NCBI GenBank assembly: GCA_910587505.1
Contig: CAJULD010000028.1
Span: 1-36,522, forward strand
DNA length: 36,522 nt
Source: an uncultured Oscillospiraceae bacterium
GTDB lineage: Bacteria > Bacillota > Clostridia > Oscillospirales > Oscillospiraceae
Reading direction: 5' to 3'
Positions within the stretch are counted from its first letter, which is position 1; the number at the start of each line of letters is the position of its first letter. Position numbers and translations under genes: made by a program. The notes under the pieces are model-generated. The model was not told where the DNA came from. It was given only the letters and a program-made list of their open reading frames with translations, and did not search any database. This document shows positions 15,428 to 22,811 of this stretch, piece after piece.

Positions 15428-16219
15428 CTATGACGGCAGCGCCTTCCTCCCGTCCTCCGCCGGCCCCTCCACGCCTGCATAATCCGCATCCTGAAACTCC
15501 GTCATCGTCTCCCAGTAACGTTTGGGCATATTGCTCATCCGCCGGCGGGGGTTGCGGCGCTCCCGAATCTCGACGGTGTCATAAAACCGCTTCCACAGCC
15601 GGCGGTACTGCGCCTCCTGGGCCGAGGGCGCGGCCATCCGGAATTCCTCCAGCGGCAGAACGGCCCACTGCCCCGGCCGGTGGACCAGCGCCTCCCGGTG
15701 GGTCCGGTCATAGAGCAGGAACACCTCATTGTACATCCTGTCGCAGAAGTGAGGCCGCAGCAGCGGCAAAACCCGGTTCTTCGGCCGGATCTCCCCCGCC
15801 AGCATCCCCTCAAATTCCGAAAAGCGCACAAAGCCCTTGAGCAGGTGGACCTCCCCGTCCAGATGCCGCACCGCCTTCCACAGCGGCAGTACCGCCCCGT
15901 CGCTCAGCCGCCGCAGCAGCGGCCTTCCCTCCGCGTAGAGGGCGCGGATAAACCGGTAGATGATCCGCTCCTTTTCCGGCGCACAGGTAAGAAAGCCCTT
16001 AACCACCAGTTCTCTGGCGAAGGGATCGATCTTTTCCAGACTCGCCAGCACCCGCCGGGCATGGCCCGCGTCCGTCCCCACCCACCGGGCGGGAAAAAGG
16101 GAGTTCTCCATATGCGCCTCGTCCTGAAACAGGGCGGGGCTCTCTTTATGAACATAGCTGTCAAATACGCAGCACAGGAACCCCTCGAAGGTCCCGTCAT
16201 AGCGGTAAATCATTTCCAT
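15428..16219 (-). CDS. DUF4130 protein, partner of the radical SAM repair protein
   Basis: 263 residues. The start IYRYDGTFEGFLCCVFDSY is characteristic of the TIGR03915/DUF4130 family ('probable DNA metabolism protein'), which is nearly always next to a TIGR03916 radical SAM gene; the latter lies 1 kb upstream in the same operon. The C-terminal half has the family's ERRNPRRRMSNMPKRYWETM segment. In some bacteria it is fused to a uracil-DNA glycosylase domain, so a role in base repair or modification is suspected but unproven. The start ATG (16219-16217) overlaps the stop of the preceding gene as TGATG, implying coupled translation. Confidence 0.9.
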   Translation of the reverse strand: MEMIYRYDGTFEGFLCCVFDSYVHKESPALFQDEAHMENSLFPARWVGTDAGHARRVLASLEKIDPFARELVVKGFLTCAPEKERIIYRFIRALYAEGRPLLRRLSDGAVLPLWKAVRHLDGEVHLLKGFVRFSEFEGMLAGEIRPKNRVLPLLRPHFCDRMYNEVFLLYDRTHREALVHRPGQWAVLPLEEFRMAAPSAQEAQYRRLWKRFYDTVEIRERRNPRRRMSNMPKRYWETMTEFQDADYAGVEGPAEDGRKALPS

Positions 16220-16578
16220 CACGTCAGCGACCATCCCCGCCGCCATTCCGGCGCGGGGCCCACGTCTCCCCAGTATTCCGTCATCTCCGCAACTTTTCCG
16301 TTCCTCCACCGGTAAAACGTCACCGACCGGGCGGCGTCCCCCTCTGGGGACCAGACCTTCGCCACGGACCAGCTCCCGTCTCCGGCGATTTTCTCCACCC
16401 GACCGCTCCACTGCCCCGGATACTCGCAGTTCGCCCGGAGATAGCCCGGCAGATCGAAGCATTCATTGGTATTGGGCCAGAAAATCCGTGCGTCAACCGT
16501 GAAGAAACCTGCCAGACGCTCCGCGTCCTGCTCCGCAATGGCATGCCACAGGCGCAGGATCGTACCTTCCATCTCCAT
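16219..16578 (-). CDS. NTF2-like (SnoaL-type) small protein
   Basis: 119 residues of the NTF2-like/SnoaL fold: a helical start EGTILRLWHAIAEQDAERL, then FFTVDARIFWPNTN, and beta-strands with SVTFYRWRNGKVAEMTEYW. This fold serves as a small-ligand pocket or isomerase; no substrate can be read. It is related in form to the NTF2-like protein two genes upstream. GGGGG lies before the ATG, and its TGA overlaps the DUF4130 start. In most genomes nothing of this kind lies between the radical SAM and DUF4130 genes, as far as I know. Confidence 0.8.
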   Translation of the reverse strand: MEMEGTILRLWHAIAEQDAERLAGFFTVDARIFWPNTNECFDLPGYLRANCEYPGQWSGRVEKIAGDGSWSVAKVWSPEGDAARSVTFYRWRNGKVAEMTEYWGDVGPAPEWRRGWSLT

Positions 16579-16589
16579 GATGTTTCCCC

Positions 16590-16742
16590 CTATTTCCGGC
16601 ACAGGCAGATGGGATGCCCCGCCGGGTCCAGCATGGTGGCAAAGTCCTCCTCCCCGCCGAACCGGGCCTTCGCCTGCACCGCGCCCAGCGCCTCCGCGTT
16701 GCCGCAGTCCACCATCACGTTGCCCGGCAATACCGCTTCCAT
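16590..16742 (-). pseudogene. Remnant of a glyoxalase/VOC-fold gene (internal deletion)
   Basis: 50 codons that begin MEAVLPGNVMVDCGNAEAL, like the first strand of VOC (glyoxalase-fold) proteins, and end FATMLDPAGHPICLCRK, like the last strand of that fold. The whole middle (about 60-80 residues) is missing, so it cannot fold as a normal VOC domain. Its ATG overlaps the stop of the upstream gene (TGATG). It may still be translated. Best explained as a gene shortened in frame by deletion. Confidence 0.6.
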
Positions 16743-17185
16743 CACTTCTCTCCTCCCGCAAATTTCCTGTAGAGCTCTTTTTCTTTGGTATCAAACACCG
16801 GCTCCGGCCCGTTGGCGTAGGGGTCGTACTGCTCCGGTTCGCAGCAGTACTCCGTCAGGCCGGCGATCCTCCCGTCCTCCGCCCAGCGCACGACGGACAC
16901 GCCCTCAAAACCCGCCGGCGGGTCGTCCCCCATCCGGCACCGGAAGGACCACGTCACCGCCGTCTGGTCTCCCGCGTGGAAAAAGCGGCGGACGTCCCAG
17001 ACCAGCACCCTGCCCCTGCTCAGCCACTCCCGGAACCAGTGGGCGATCTTCTCCACTCCATGGTACGCCGGCCCCCAGCTCTCGGTATAGACCGCGTCCT
17101 CTGCAAAAATCTCCCGGATGCCCAGGTCCTCCCTCTCCAGCCACATGGAGAACCACCGGCGTACAATTTCCTCCCGTTCGTTCAT
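16742..17185 (-). CDS. NTF2-like (SnoaL-type) protein
   Basis: 147 residues. It has the SnoaL/NTF2-like pattern: NEREEIVRRWFSMWLEREDL, then FAEDAVYTESWGPAYHG and the VTWSFRCRMGD and GVSVVRWAEDGRIAGLTEYCC strands. A C-terminal extension of about 35 residues is charged. No substrate predicted. AGGAGG lies 7 bases before the ATG. It follows the radical SAM gene by 19 bp and its stop overlaps the VOC remnant, so the five genes 18473-15428 read as one operon. Confidence 0.82.
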   Translation of the reverse strand: MNEREEIVRRWFSMWLEREDLGIREIFAEDAVYTESWGPAYHGVEKIAHWFREWLSRGRVLVWDVRRFFHAGDQTAVTWSFRCRMGDDPPAGFEGVSVVRWAEDGRIAGLTEYCCEPEQYDPYANGPEPVFDTKEKELYRKFAGGEK

Positions 17186-17204
17186 TGCAAACGCCTCCTT
17201 TCTC

Positions 17205-18473
17205 TCATCCCGCCTGATCGAACAGGCTCAGCTGCTCCATCTCCGTCCCCGGCAGCGCCGCCCGCTCGGCGGCAATGAGATTGCGCAGGATGCTGTCCTG
17301 CCGGAGCTTCAGCCCCTCCAGCACCCGCCCCTTGCAGGTGATAAAATACTGGGCCCGCTTCATCACGACCCCCAGCTTCCGCAGATCCTCATGCTCCAGC
17401 TTTCTGGCCCGCCGGGCGTACAGAATCCGCTTCGCCGACGTCACGCCCACCCCCGGCACCCGCAGCAGCTCCTCCCGTCCGGCGGTGTTCACCTCCACCG
17501 GGAAAAACTCCGGATGCTTCAGCGCCCAGCTGCACTTGGGATCCACCAGGGGATTGAAGTTGGGATCGTCCTCGTCCAGCAGCTCATCCGCCCGGAAACC
17601 GTAGAACCGCAGCAGCCAGTCCGCCTGATACAGCCGGTGCTCCCGCAGCAGCGGCGGCTTGGTGTCCAGGGCCGGCAGCAGCGTATTCTCCACCACCGGC
17701 ACATAGGCCGAATAAAACACCCGCTTTAAGCTGTACCTGTCATACAGTGACTGCGTCAGGGACAGGATATGCCGGTCGGAATCCGGCGTGGCCCCGATAA
17801 TCATCTGGGTGCTCTGCCCCGCCGGGGCAAAACGGGGCGTATGGCGGTACTTCACCAGCTCCTCCCGATTCTCCCGCAAAGTGTTCTGAATCAGCCCCAT
17901 GGGGCGGAAAATGGCCTTTCTGGTCTTGTTGGGAGCCAGTGTGGTCAGTCCCTGCTCCGAAGGCAGCTCGATATTCACGCTCAGCCGGTCCGCCAGCAGC
18001 CCCAGCCGGGTCACCAGCTCCGGCGACGTGCCGGGGATGGCCTTGGCGTGAATGTAGCCGTTAAACCGGTAGTGATTGCGCAGCAGGTCCAGACACCGGA
18101 TCATCCGCTCGGTGGTGTAGTCCGGACTGACCAGTACGCCGGAGGACAGGAACAGCCCCTCGATATAGTTTCTGCGGTAAAACTGGATGGTCAGGTCCGC
18201 CAGCTCCTCCGGGGTGAACACCGCCCGCCGGGTGTCGTTGGAGCAGCGGTTGACGCAGTATTTGCAGTCGTACACGCAGCAGTTGGTCATGAGCACCTTC
18301 AGCAGCGTCACGCACCGTCCGTCCCCGGAAAACGTGTGGCAGCACCCCGCGACAGAAGAGGAGGTGTTCCCGATATGCCCCGCCTTGTGGCCCCGCTGCG
18401 CGCCGCTGGAAGTGCAGGCGGCGTCGTACTTGGCGGCGTCGGTGAGAATCGTCAGCTTGTCCATTACATCCAT
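17205..18473 (-). CDS. Putative DNA modification/repair radical SAM protein
   Basis: 422 residues, TIGR03916-like. The radical SAM cluster motif is C66-x3-C70-x2-C73 (within TNCCVYDCKYC), and an earlier CCHTFSGDGRC segment is also Cys-rich and conserved in the family. A helix-hairpin-helix near residue 340 (VNTAGREELLRVPGVG) suggests DNA binding. It is paired in the family with DUF4130 and uracil-DNA glycosylase; the reaction is unknown. Two starts are possible; the ATG at 18473 has AAGGAG 10 bases ahead and GAAGAGGA directly ahead. First gene of a leftward operon, promoter at 18513-18541, divergent from a TetR gene. Confidence 0.92.
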   Translation of the reverse strand: MDVMDKLTILTDAAKYDAACTSSGAQRGHKAGHIGNTSSSVAGCCHTFSGDGRCVTLLKVLMTNCCVYDCKYCVNRCSNDTRRAVFTPEELADLTIQFYRRNYIEGLFLSSGVLVSPDYTTERMIRCLDLLRNHYRFNGYIHAKAIPGTSPELVTRLGLLADRLSVNIELPSEQGLTTLAPNKTRKAIFRPMGLIQNTLRENREELVKYRHTPRFAPAGQSTQMIIGATPDSDRHILSLTQSLYDRYSLKRVFYSAYVPVVENTLLPALDTKPPLLREHRLYQADWLLRFYGFRADELLDEDDPNFNPLVDPKCSWALKHPEFFPVEVNTAGREELLRVPGVGVTSAKRILYARRARKLEHEDLRKLGVVMKRAQYFITCKGRVLEGLKLRQDSILRNLIAAERAALPGTEMEQLSLFDQAG

Positions 18474-18512
18474 TCCTCTTCCGCTCCTTTCAGAAACATT
18501 TGTTCCTGTTCT

Positions 18513-18541
18513 AATATAGAACAAACGAACGAAAAAGTCAA
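18513..18541 (-). promoter_or_regulatory. Promoter of the radical SAM operon with an operator-like spacer
   Basis: On the minus strand TTGACT (18541-18536), 17-bp spacer, TATATT (18518-18513). The spacer holds AACAAACGAACG (plus strand, 18520-18531), close to the AAACGAACGATTG seen in the tetR promoter, so the same repressor may bind both. Confidence 0.7.
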
Positions 18542-18562
18542 TATGCTTTTCCATGTTTTCTC

Positions 18563-18591
18563 TTGACAAAACGAACGATTGTTAGTATACT
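18563..18591 (+). promoter_or_regulatory. Promoter of the TetR gene
   Basis: TTGACA (18563-18568), 17-bp spacer, TATACT (18586-18591), about 39 bp before the ATG. Confidence 0.8.
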
Positions 18592-18616
18592 TTTTTCAGT
18601 CACTGACAATCGTTCG
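18572..18616. promoter_or_regulatory. Probable TetR operator (inverted repeat)
   Basis: CGAACGATTGT (18572-18582, inside the promoter spacer) and its exact complement ACAATCGTTCG (18606-18616, in the leader) form an 11-bp inverted repeat with a 23-bp gap. The half-site CGAACGA also occurs at 18526-18532. Binding would block the tetR promoter and probably the divergent one. Confidence 0.6.
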
Positions 18617-18629
18617 CCAGGAGGCCGCC

Positions 18630-19238
18630 ATGACGACAAAGGAAAAAATTTTAGAGACTGCACTGGACCTTTTCTCCCTGCGTGGCTACGACGGGGCGTC
18701 CGTCCGGGATATCGCCGGAGCCGTGGGCATCCGGGAGAGCTCGCTGTACAATCACTTTGCCGGCAAGCGGGCCATTTTCGACGGCATTGTGGAGCTCTGC
18801 CTCCGGCAGTCGGAGGACTACTTCCGGCAGAGCGAGCTGCCCTTTGACGAGGGAGACGACGCGTCCGTTTATCAGGGGATCGCACTGGACCGCCTGCAGG
18901 AGCTGATCGGACGGACCTTCCGCTTTTTCTTCGACGATCCCTGGAACGCCCGGTTCCGCCGCCTGCTGCTCCTCAGCCAGTATGCCGAGCCCCGCTGCCG
19001 GGACATCTACCGCCGTCTCTACCGGGATAAATGCATTCAGGTACAGGCGCACATTTTTTCCGCCCTGATGGACGCCGGAGAGCTCCGCCGGGAGGACCCG
19101 ATGGCGGTGGCGGCGGAATTCCACGGCCCCATGTTCATGTGGATCCACACCTGCGACGGCTTTGAGGAGGCCCGGCCTCTGATCGCCGCTCATGTGGAGC
19201 AGTTCCGGAAAAACTACGAACGGAGGCCCAAAAAGTGA
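18630..19238 (+). CDS. TetR-family transcriptional regulator
   Basis: 202 residues. The N-terminal HTH is typical: KEKILETALDLFSLRGYDGASVRDIA with the recognition helix around ESSLYNHFAGK (about residues 35-46). The ligand domain (55-200) is of the variable helical kind. CAGGAGG lies 5 bases before the ATG. It is divergent from the radical SAM operon with shared operator-like repeats, and its TGA overlaps the GTG start of the flavoprotein gene, so it probably regulates all of these genes. Confidence 0.9.
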   Translation: MTTKEKILETALDLFSLRGYDGASVRDIAGAVGIRESSLYNHFAGKRAIFDGIVELCLRQSEDYFRQSELPFDEGDDASVYQGIALDRLQELIGRTFRFFFDDPWNARFRRLLLLSQYAEPRCRDIYRRLYRDKCIQVQAHIFSALMDAGELRREDPMAVAAEFHGPMFMWIHTCDGFEEARPLIAAHVEQFRKNYERRPKK

Positions 19239-19921
19239 ACATCTGCGCCATCTACGGCACCGAACGCAGGGGCTGCACCTGGCATATCGCACAGGAGGTT
19301 CTCTCCCGGCTTCCGGAGGCGGAGGTCACAGAGTTTTTCCTGCCCAGGGACTGTCCGGACAGCTGTATCTCCTGCTTCCGGTGCTTTAATGAGGAAAATC
19401 ACTGTTATCAAAGTGAGGCGGCACGAAAAATCCAGGACGCCATGCTGGCAGCGGATGTCATCATACTCACCTCGCCGGTGTACGCCCTCCATCTCTCCGG
19501 GCAGATGAAGACCTTTCTGGACCACTACGCCAACATGTGGATCGTCCACAAGCCCAACAGGGAGATGTTTCACAAACAGGCCCTGGTCATCGCCACCGCC
19601 AGCGGGCCGGTGTATCGCGCCGCGCTGCGGGAGATGAAGGACAGCCTGGATTTCTGGGGCGTGGCCCGCACCTGTAAAATGGGCTATGCCCTGATGGAAA
19701 TCAGCTGGGAACGCCTCTCCCCCGGGCTGAAGCAAAAAATTGCCCGGCAGGCGGAACGGACTGCGGCAAAGCTTCGCCGGGGCGTCTCCGGGCCGGGATG
19801 GAAGGCGTGGTTTCTGTTTCACGCCATACGCCTGGCGCAAAAGTATGCGTGGCCGGATTCTCCGGATGCAAAGTGGTGGAGGGAGCACGGCTGGCTGGAC
19901 CGGGAACGGCCCTGGCGGTAA
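19235..19921 (+). CDS. NADPH-dependent FMN reductase/flavodoxin-family protein
   Basis: 228 residues. A flavodoxin-like fold protein of the Fe-S-flavoprotein/NADPH-dependent FMN reductase group. It has an N-terminal nucleotide loop (IYGTERRGCTW), a CISCFRCFNEENHC cluster-like segment near residue 45, and TSPVYALHLSGQMKTFLDHY for FMN binding. The last 30 residues are Trp-rich and basic. The start is GTG overlapping the tetR stop (GTGA), with CGGAGG 8 bases ahead, so it is coupled to tetR. Substrate unknown; quinone or metal reduction are options. Confidence 0.85.
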   Translation: MNICAIYGTERRGCTWHIAQEVLSRLPEAEVTEFFLPRDCPDSCISCFRCFNEENHCYQSEAARKIQDAMLAADVIILTSPVYALHLSGQMKTFLDHYANMWIVHKPNREMFHKQALVIATASGPVYRAALREMKDSLDFWGVARTCKMGYALMEISWERLSPGLKQKIARQAERTAAKLRRGVSGPGWKAWFLFHAIRLAQKYAWPDSPDAKWWREHGWLDRERPWR

Positions 19922-19996
19922 GAACCTGAATCTGCAACCGTTGAACGCCGTCTGACCGGCCTCTTTTCCACCCATCCGGCATCCTCCGGTTATGAG
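19919..19996 (-). repeat. MITE-like dispersed repeat, copy 2 (internally deleted)
   Basis: Read on the minus strand, the first 29 bases match copy 1 at about 24 positions (core GGATGCCGGATGG). The last 45 bases match copy 1's right end (AAAAG, CCGG, ACGGCGT, CAGGTTCT). The middle 75 bp of copy 1 is absent. Its edge holds the stop codon of the flavoprotein gene. The remaining gap to 20105 shows nothing else. Confidence 0.55.
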
Positions 19997-20105
19997 AAGC
20001 TTCCTGCAACGTGCGCTCCCGCAAGAGGCCCCCCTGTCGTGCAGTCCCTCTTTAAAAGAAAAAAGTACCGCGCCCCCAGAGCGCGGAAGAAAGCGAGGTT
20101 CCAGC

Positions 20106-20630
20106 ATGAGCGGCACCATCATTATTTACTCCAGCAAAACCGGTTTTTCCCAGCGCTACGCCCAGTGGCTGGCGGAGGATCTGGACTGCCAGGCGCTCCC
20201 CTTTCGGGACCGGAAGAACGCAGATCTGAAAAAATACGACGCCGTCATCCTGGCCGGAGGCCTTTACGCCGGAAAGATGTCCGGCCTTGGCTGGCTGAAA
20301 AGGCAGCTTCCCGCACTGAAGGGCAAACGGGTGGCGGCAGTCGCCGTGGGCTGCGCTCCTGTGGAGAATCCCGGCCTGCCGGACAGCATGGCGCAGCTGT
20401 TCGGCGGCACGCCGGAAATCAGGGGCTTTTACTGTCAGGGCGGTCTGGACTACGGGCGCATGGGCACGGTGGACCGGGCCATGATGGCGGCCATGCGCTC
20501 CTTCCTGAAGAAAAAGGGCGGCCAGGAAGAAGCGCTGGAGGTTATCTCCCGGTCCTTCGACGGCTCGAAGCGGTCCTTCCTGGAGCCGGTGGTGGAGTGG
20601 GCCCGGCAAGCGCCAAATCCTCACAAATAA
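20106..20630 (+). CDS. Flavodoxin-domain protein
   Basis: 174 residues of flavodoxin fold, of the kind related to HemG-type flavodoxins. The phosphate-binding loop is IIIYSSKTGFSQRYA (residues 5-19), followed by DAVILAGGLYAGKMSG and AAVAVGCAPVENPG. Possible roles are electron transfer or menaquinone-dependent oxidation; no substrate can be read. The ATG at 20106 is preceded by a weak GCGAGG. It follows the FMN reductase and the repeat on the same strand and may be part of the TetR group, though the gap of 184 bp leaves this open. Confidence 0.85.
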   Translation: MSGTIIIYSSKTGFSQRYAQWLAEDLDCQALPFRDRKNADLKKYDAVILAGGLYAGKMSGLGWLKRQLPALKGKRVAAVAVGCAPVENPGLPDSMAQLFGGTPEIRGFYCQGGLDYGRMGTVDRAMMAAMRSFLKKKGGQEEALEVISRSFDGSKRSFLEPVVEWARQAPNPHK

Positions 20631-20651
20631 AAACGGGGTAACTGCAATAAG

Positions 20652-20680
20652 TTGACAAGATTCCTTCTTTTGCGTATAAT
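20652..20680 (+). promoter_or_regulatory. Consensus promoter of the Sel1 gene
   Basis: TTGACA (20652-20657), 17-bp spacer, TATAAT (20675-20680): a perfect consensus. Confidence 0.85.
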
Positions 20681-20725
20681 GTTTTCCGCATCAATGCCAT
20701 CATGCAGAGAGGTGGAACCTGCGCC

Positions 20726-21328
20726 ATGCTGAAAGAATATATGTCAAAGCTGCCCTTCCTGCAGTCCTCCCAGAGCAAGTCCCACAGGAGCCGTCCCCCC
20801 TCCCCCGCCGAAAGTACGCCGGAGGAATCCCTCTGGCCGGAGGGCGACCCCTTTGCCGCCGGAGAGCCGGCGCAGCCCGATCCCTTTTCCGCCGGGGCGG
20901 ACGCCTACCGTACCGGAGATTACGCCGGGGCGCTGGCGCTGTTTCTCCAGGCCGCGGAGCAGGGCCACGCCGAGTCCCAGTTCCTCTGCGGCCAGCTGTA
21001 CCGCCGTGGACTGGGGACGGAGACCAACGACCGGCTGGCGCTGACCTGGTACAGGCGTGCGGCCAGGCAGGGCCACCTGAACGGCCAGCTGGCCTGTGCT
21101 TCCATTTACGAGGAGGGCCGGGGTACGGAGATGGACCTGAAGCGGGCTCTGTCCTGGTATGAGCAGGCGGCCAAACAGGACTCCGTGGAGGCCCAGCTGA
21201 AATGCGGCTGCATGTACCATGGCGGCCGGGCGGATACCCGGAATCCCAAAAAAGCCCGCCGCTGGCTGGAGGCCGCGGCAGGCAATGGCAGCGAAGAGGC
21301 GAAAAAGCTTCTGGAGGAATGGTTCTGA
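20726..21328 (+). CDS. Sel1-repeat (TPR-like) protein
   Basis: 200 residues. After a Ser/Pro/Glu-rich start of about 65 residues come four Sel1/TPR-like repeats (about 70-200). They share the pattern GxYxxALxxFxxAAEQGHAEAQxxxGxxYxxG, seen at YAGALALFLQAAEQGHAESQ and at DLKRALSWYEQAAKQDSVEA. Such solenoids bind other proteins. No signal peptide, so cytoplasmic. ATG at 20726 follows GAGGTGG by about 11 bases. It has a strong own promoter; partner unknown. Confidence 0.87.
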   Translation: MLKEYMSKLPFLQSSQSKSHRSRPPSPAESTPEESLWPEGDPFAAGEPAQPDPFSAGADAYRTGDYAGALALFLQAAEQGHAESQFLCGQLYRRGLGTETNDRLALTWYRRAARQGHLNGQLACASIYEEGRGTEMDLKRALSWYEQAAKQDSVEAQLKCGCMYHGGRADTRNPKKARRWLEAAAGNGSEEAKKLLEEWF

Positions 21329-21506
21329 TAAGCGGACTTCCGGAATGGAATACATGCTTTTCCTGCCGTTTCTCAGGGGAATCGACGATACAACCGGAGC
21401 AGCGAAAAAGAGAGCGGGAGTCTGTGGTACACTTCGGTGTTTCCCAGGCTCCTGCTTCTTCAGTCGGGTTGACAATTTGCGTTCTCTTTCGCCCCGTTCC
21501 GCCCGG

Positions 21507-21531
21507 CGGCGGGATTCACCGCCGGGACGCC
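21507..21531. terminator. Hairpin overlapping the LysR stop
   Basis: CCCGGCGG and CCGCCGGG with a loop of about 9 bases; the LysR stop codon is in the loop. No U-tract on the minus strand, so a terminator role is only possible. The 187-bp gap between the Sel1 gene and this end shows nothing else. Confidence 0.35.
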
Positions 21532-22400
21532 TTTTCCTGCAAAAGGGTCAGAAATTTTGCTGCGGCCTTGGAGAAAACCTGAAATTTTTTCCATACCACA
21601 TACAGCTGCACCTCCAGGCGCGGCTCCAACGGCCGGAAGCAGAGCCGGCTGTCACCGGCGGTGTTTACCAGGTGATCCAGCGCCAGAGCGTACCCCAATC
21701 CCTCCTCCACCATCAGAGAGGCGTTATAAATCAGATTGTAGGTGGCCGCCACGTTCAGAGAAGTATACTCCTGCCCGAACCAGGTGGAGAGGCGGTCCCG
21801 CCCCAGGGATTGCCGGGAGAGCAGCAGCGGCTTGTCCCGCAGGTCCTCCGGGTACAGCGCATCCTTTTCCGCCAGCGGACTGTCCTTCCGCATCAGGACG
21901 CCCCACACGTCCGTAACCGGAAGCTGGATATAATCGTACCGTTTCAGGTCGCCGGGCTCCAGCAGAATGCCAAAATCCAGGCACCCCCGGTCCAGACGCT
22001 CGCAGACATCATGGGCGTTCCCGCTGAAGAGGTGATAGCGGACGCTGGGACAGGCGAGCTGAAGCTCCCGGGCCGCCCGCGCGATCAGGCGCATGGCGTC
22101 GCTCTCGCCGCCGCCGATGTAAATATCTCCCGCGATGGCTTCCTCCGTTCCCCAGAACTCGGATTCCGTCTTTTCCACCAGTTCTACGATTTCGCTGGCC
22201 CGCCTGCGCAGCAGAACGCCGTCCTCCGTCAGGCTCACCTTCCGGCTGCCCCGGATGAACAGCTTTTTCCCCAGCTCATTTTCCAGGTCCATCAGCTGCC
22301 GGGACAGCGTGGGCTGGGTCAGATGCAGATACTCCGCCGCGCCGGAGATGCTTTCCTCCTGGGCTACCGCCAGAAAATACCGCAACACCCGCAGTTCCAT
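21516..22400 (-). CDS. LysR-family transcriptional regulator
   Basis: 294 residues. N-terminal winged HTH MELRVLRYFLAVAQEESISG with TQPTLSRQLMDLENELG (recognition helix about residues 30-48), then a periplasmic-binding-like effector domain (about 90-294). GGAGGA lies about 8 bases before the ATG. Its promoter faces that of the ABC importer operon, the classic LysR arrangement, so it probably controls that operon in response to the imported solute or a product. Confidence 0.93.
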   Translation of the reverse strand: MELRVLRYFLAVAQEESISGAAEYLHLTQPTLSRQLMDLENELGKKLFIRGSRKVSLTEDGVLLRRRASEIVELVEKTESEFWGTEEAIAGDIYIGGGESDAMRLIARAARELQLACPSVRYHLFSGNAHDVCERLDRGCLDFGILLEPGDLKRYDYIQLPVTDVWGVLMRKDSPLAEKDALYPEDLRDKPLLLSRQSLGRDRLSTWFGQEYTSLNVAATYNLIYNASLMVEEGLGYALALDHLVNTAGDSRLCFRPLEPRLEVQLYVVWKKFQVFSKAAAKFLTLLQEKASRR

Positions 22401-22431
22401 AGCCGAAATCCTCCGATTCTTTTTTTGCCCT

Positions 22432-22460
22432 ACTATATCATCCGGAGCTATACCTGTCAA
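22432..22460 (-). promoter_or_regulatory. Promoter of the LysR gene
   Basis: On the minus strand TTGACA (22460-22455), 17-bp spacer, TATAGT (22437-22432). Confidence 0.75.
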
Positions 22461-22487
22461 GTATACCGCTCCATTTAATATAAGCAT

Positions 22488-22516
22488 TTGATATTTTCTT
22501 CCGGCCGTTTTATAAT
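22488..22516 (+). promoter_or_regulatory. Promoter of the amino-acid ABC operon
   Basis: TTGATA (22488-22493), 17-bp spacer, TATAAT (22511-22516). The two divergent promoters are only 28 bp apart, so LysR binding here can affect both. Confidence 0.75.
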
Positions 22517-22538
22517 TGGCCGGAAAGGAGAGAAAAGC

Positions 22539-22811
22539 ATGAGCGATCTTTCATTGAATCGGGATCAGATCGAGGCGCTCCTGCGGGATACGGACTGCCC
22601 GGAGGAGTCCGCCGGGCGCTTCCTGGCCGCCATGGACGCATCGGAAATCGAAGAGCAGCTGCGTATTCTGCGCTGTCAGCGCTGCCGCCTTCTGGAGCGG
22701 ATCCACAACGAGCAGCGGAAGCTGGACGAGCTGGATTATCTGCGCTATCAGCTGGAGAAAGCGGACCGGCCCCCGGTTGGGGAGAAAAGAGGGAGGCGGC
22801 GGGATGAATGA
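22539..22811 (+). CDS. Small hypothetical coiled-coil protein heading the ABC operon
   Basis: 90 residues, mostly helical and charged, with an EEQLRILRCQRCRLLERIHNEQRKLDELDYLRYQLEK-type coiled coil (described, residues about 38-75) containing a CQRC pair. No family recognised. AAGGAG lies 8 bases before the ATG. It overlaps the permease gene by 8 bp, so it is expressed with the importer and may modulate it. Function unknown. Confidence 0.75.
   Translation: MSDLSLNRDQIEALLRDTDCPEESAGRFLAAMDASEIEEQLRILRCQRCRLLERIHNEQRKLDELDYLRYQLEKADRPPVGEKRGRRRDE

Noticed and set aside
19992..20105. Longer N-terminus for the flavodoxin protein starting at 19992
   Set aside because: The added residues are low complexity, overlap the dispersed repeat and lack a ribosome site; the flavodoxin fold begins right at the 20106 start.
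21469..21474. TTGACA on the plus strand after the Sel1 gene
   Set aside because: No -10 box at the right distance and no plus-strand gene follows; it faces the LysR gene end.
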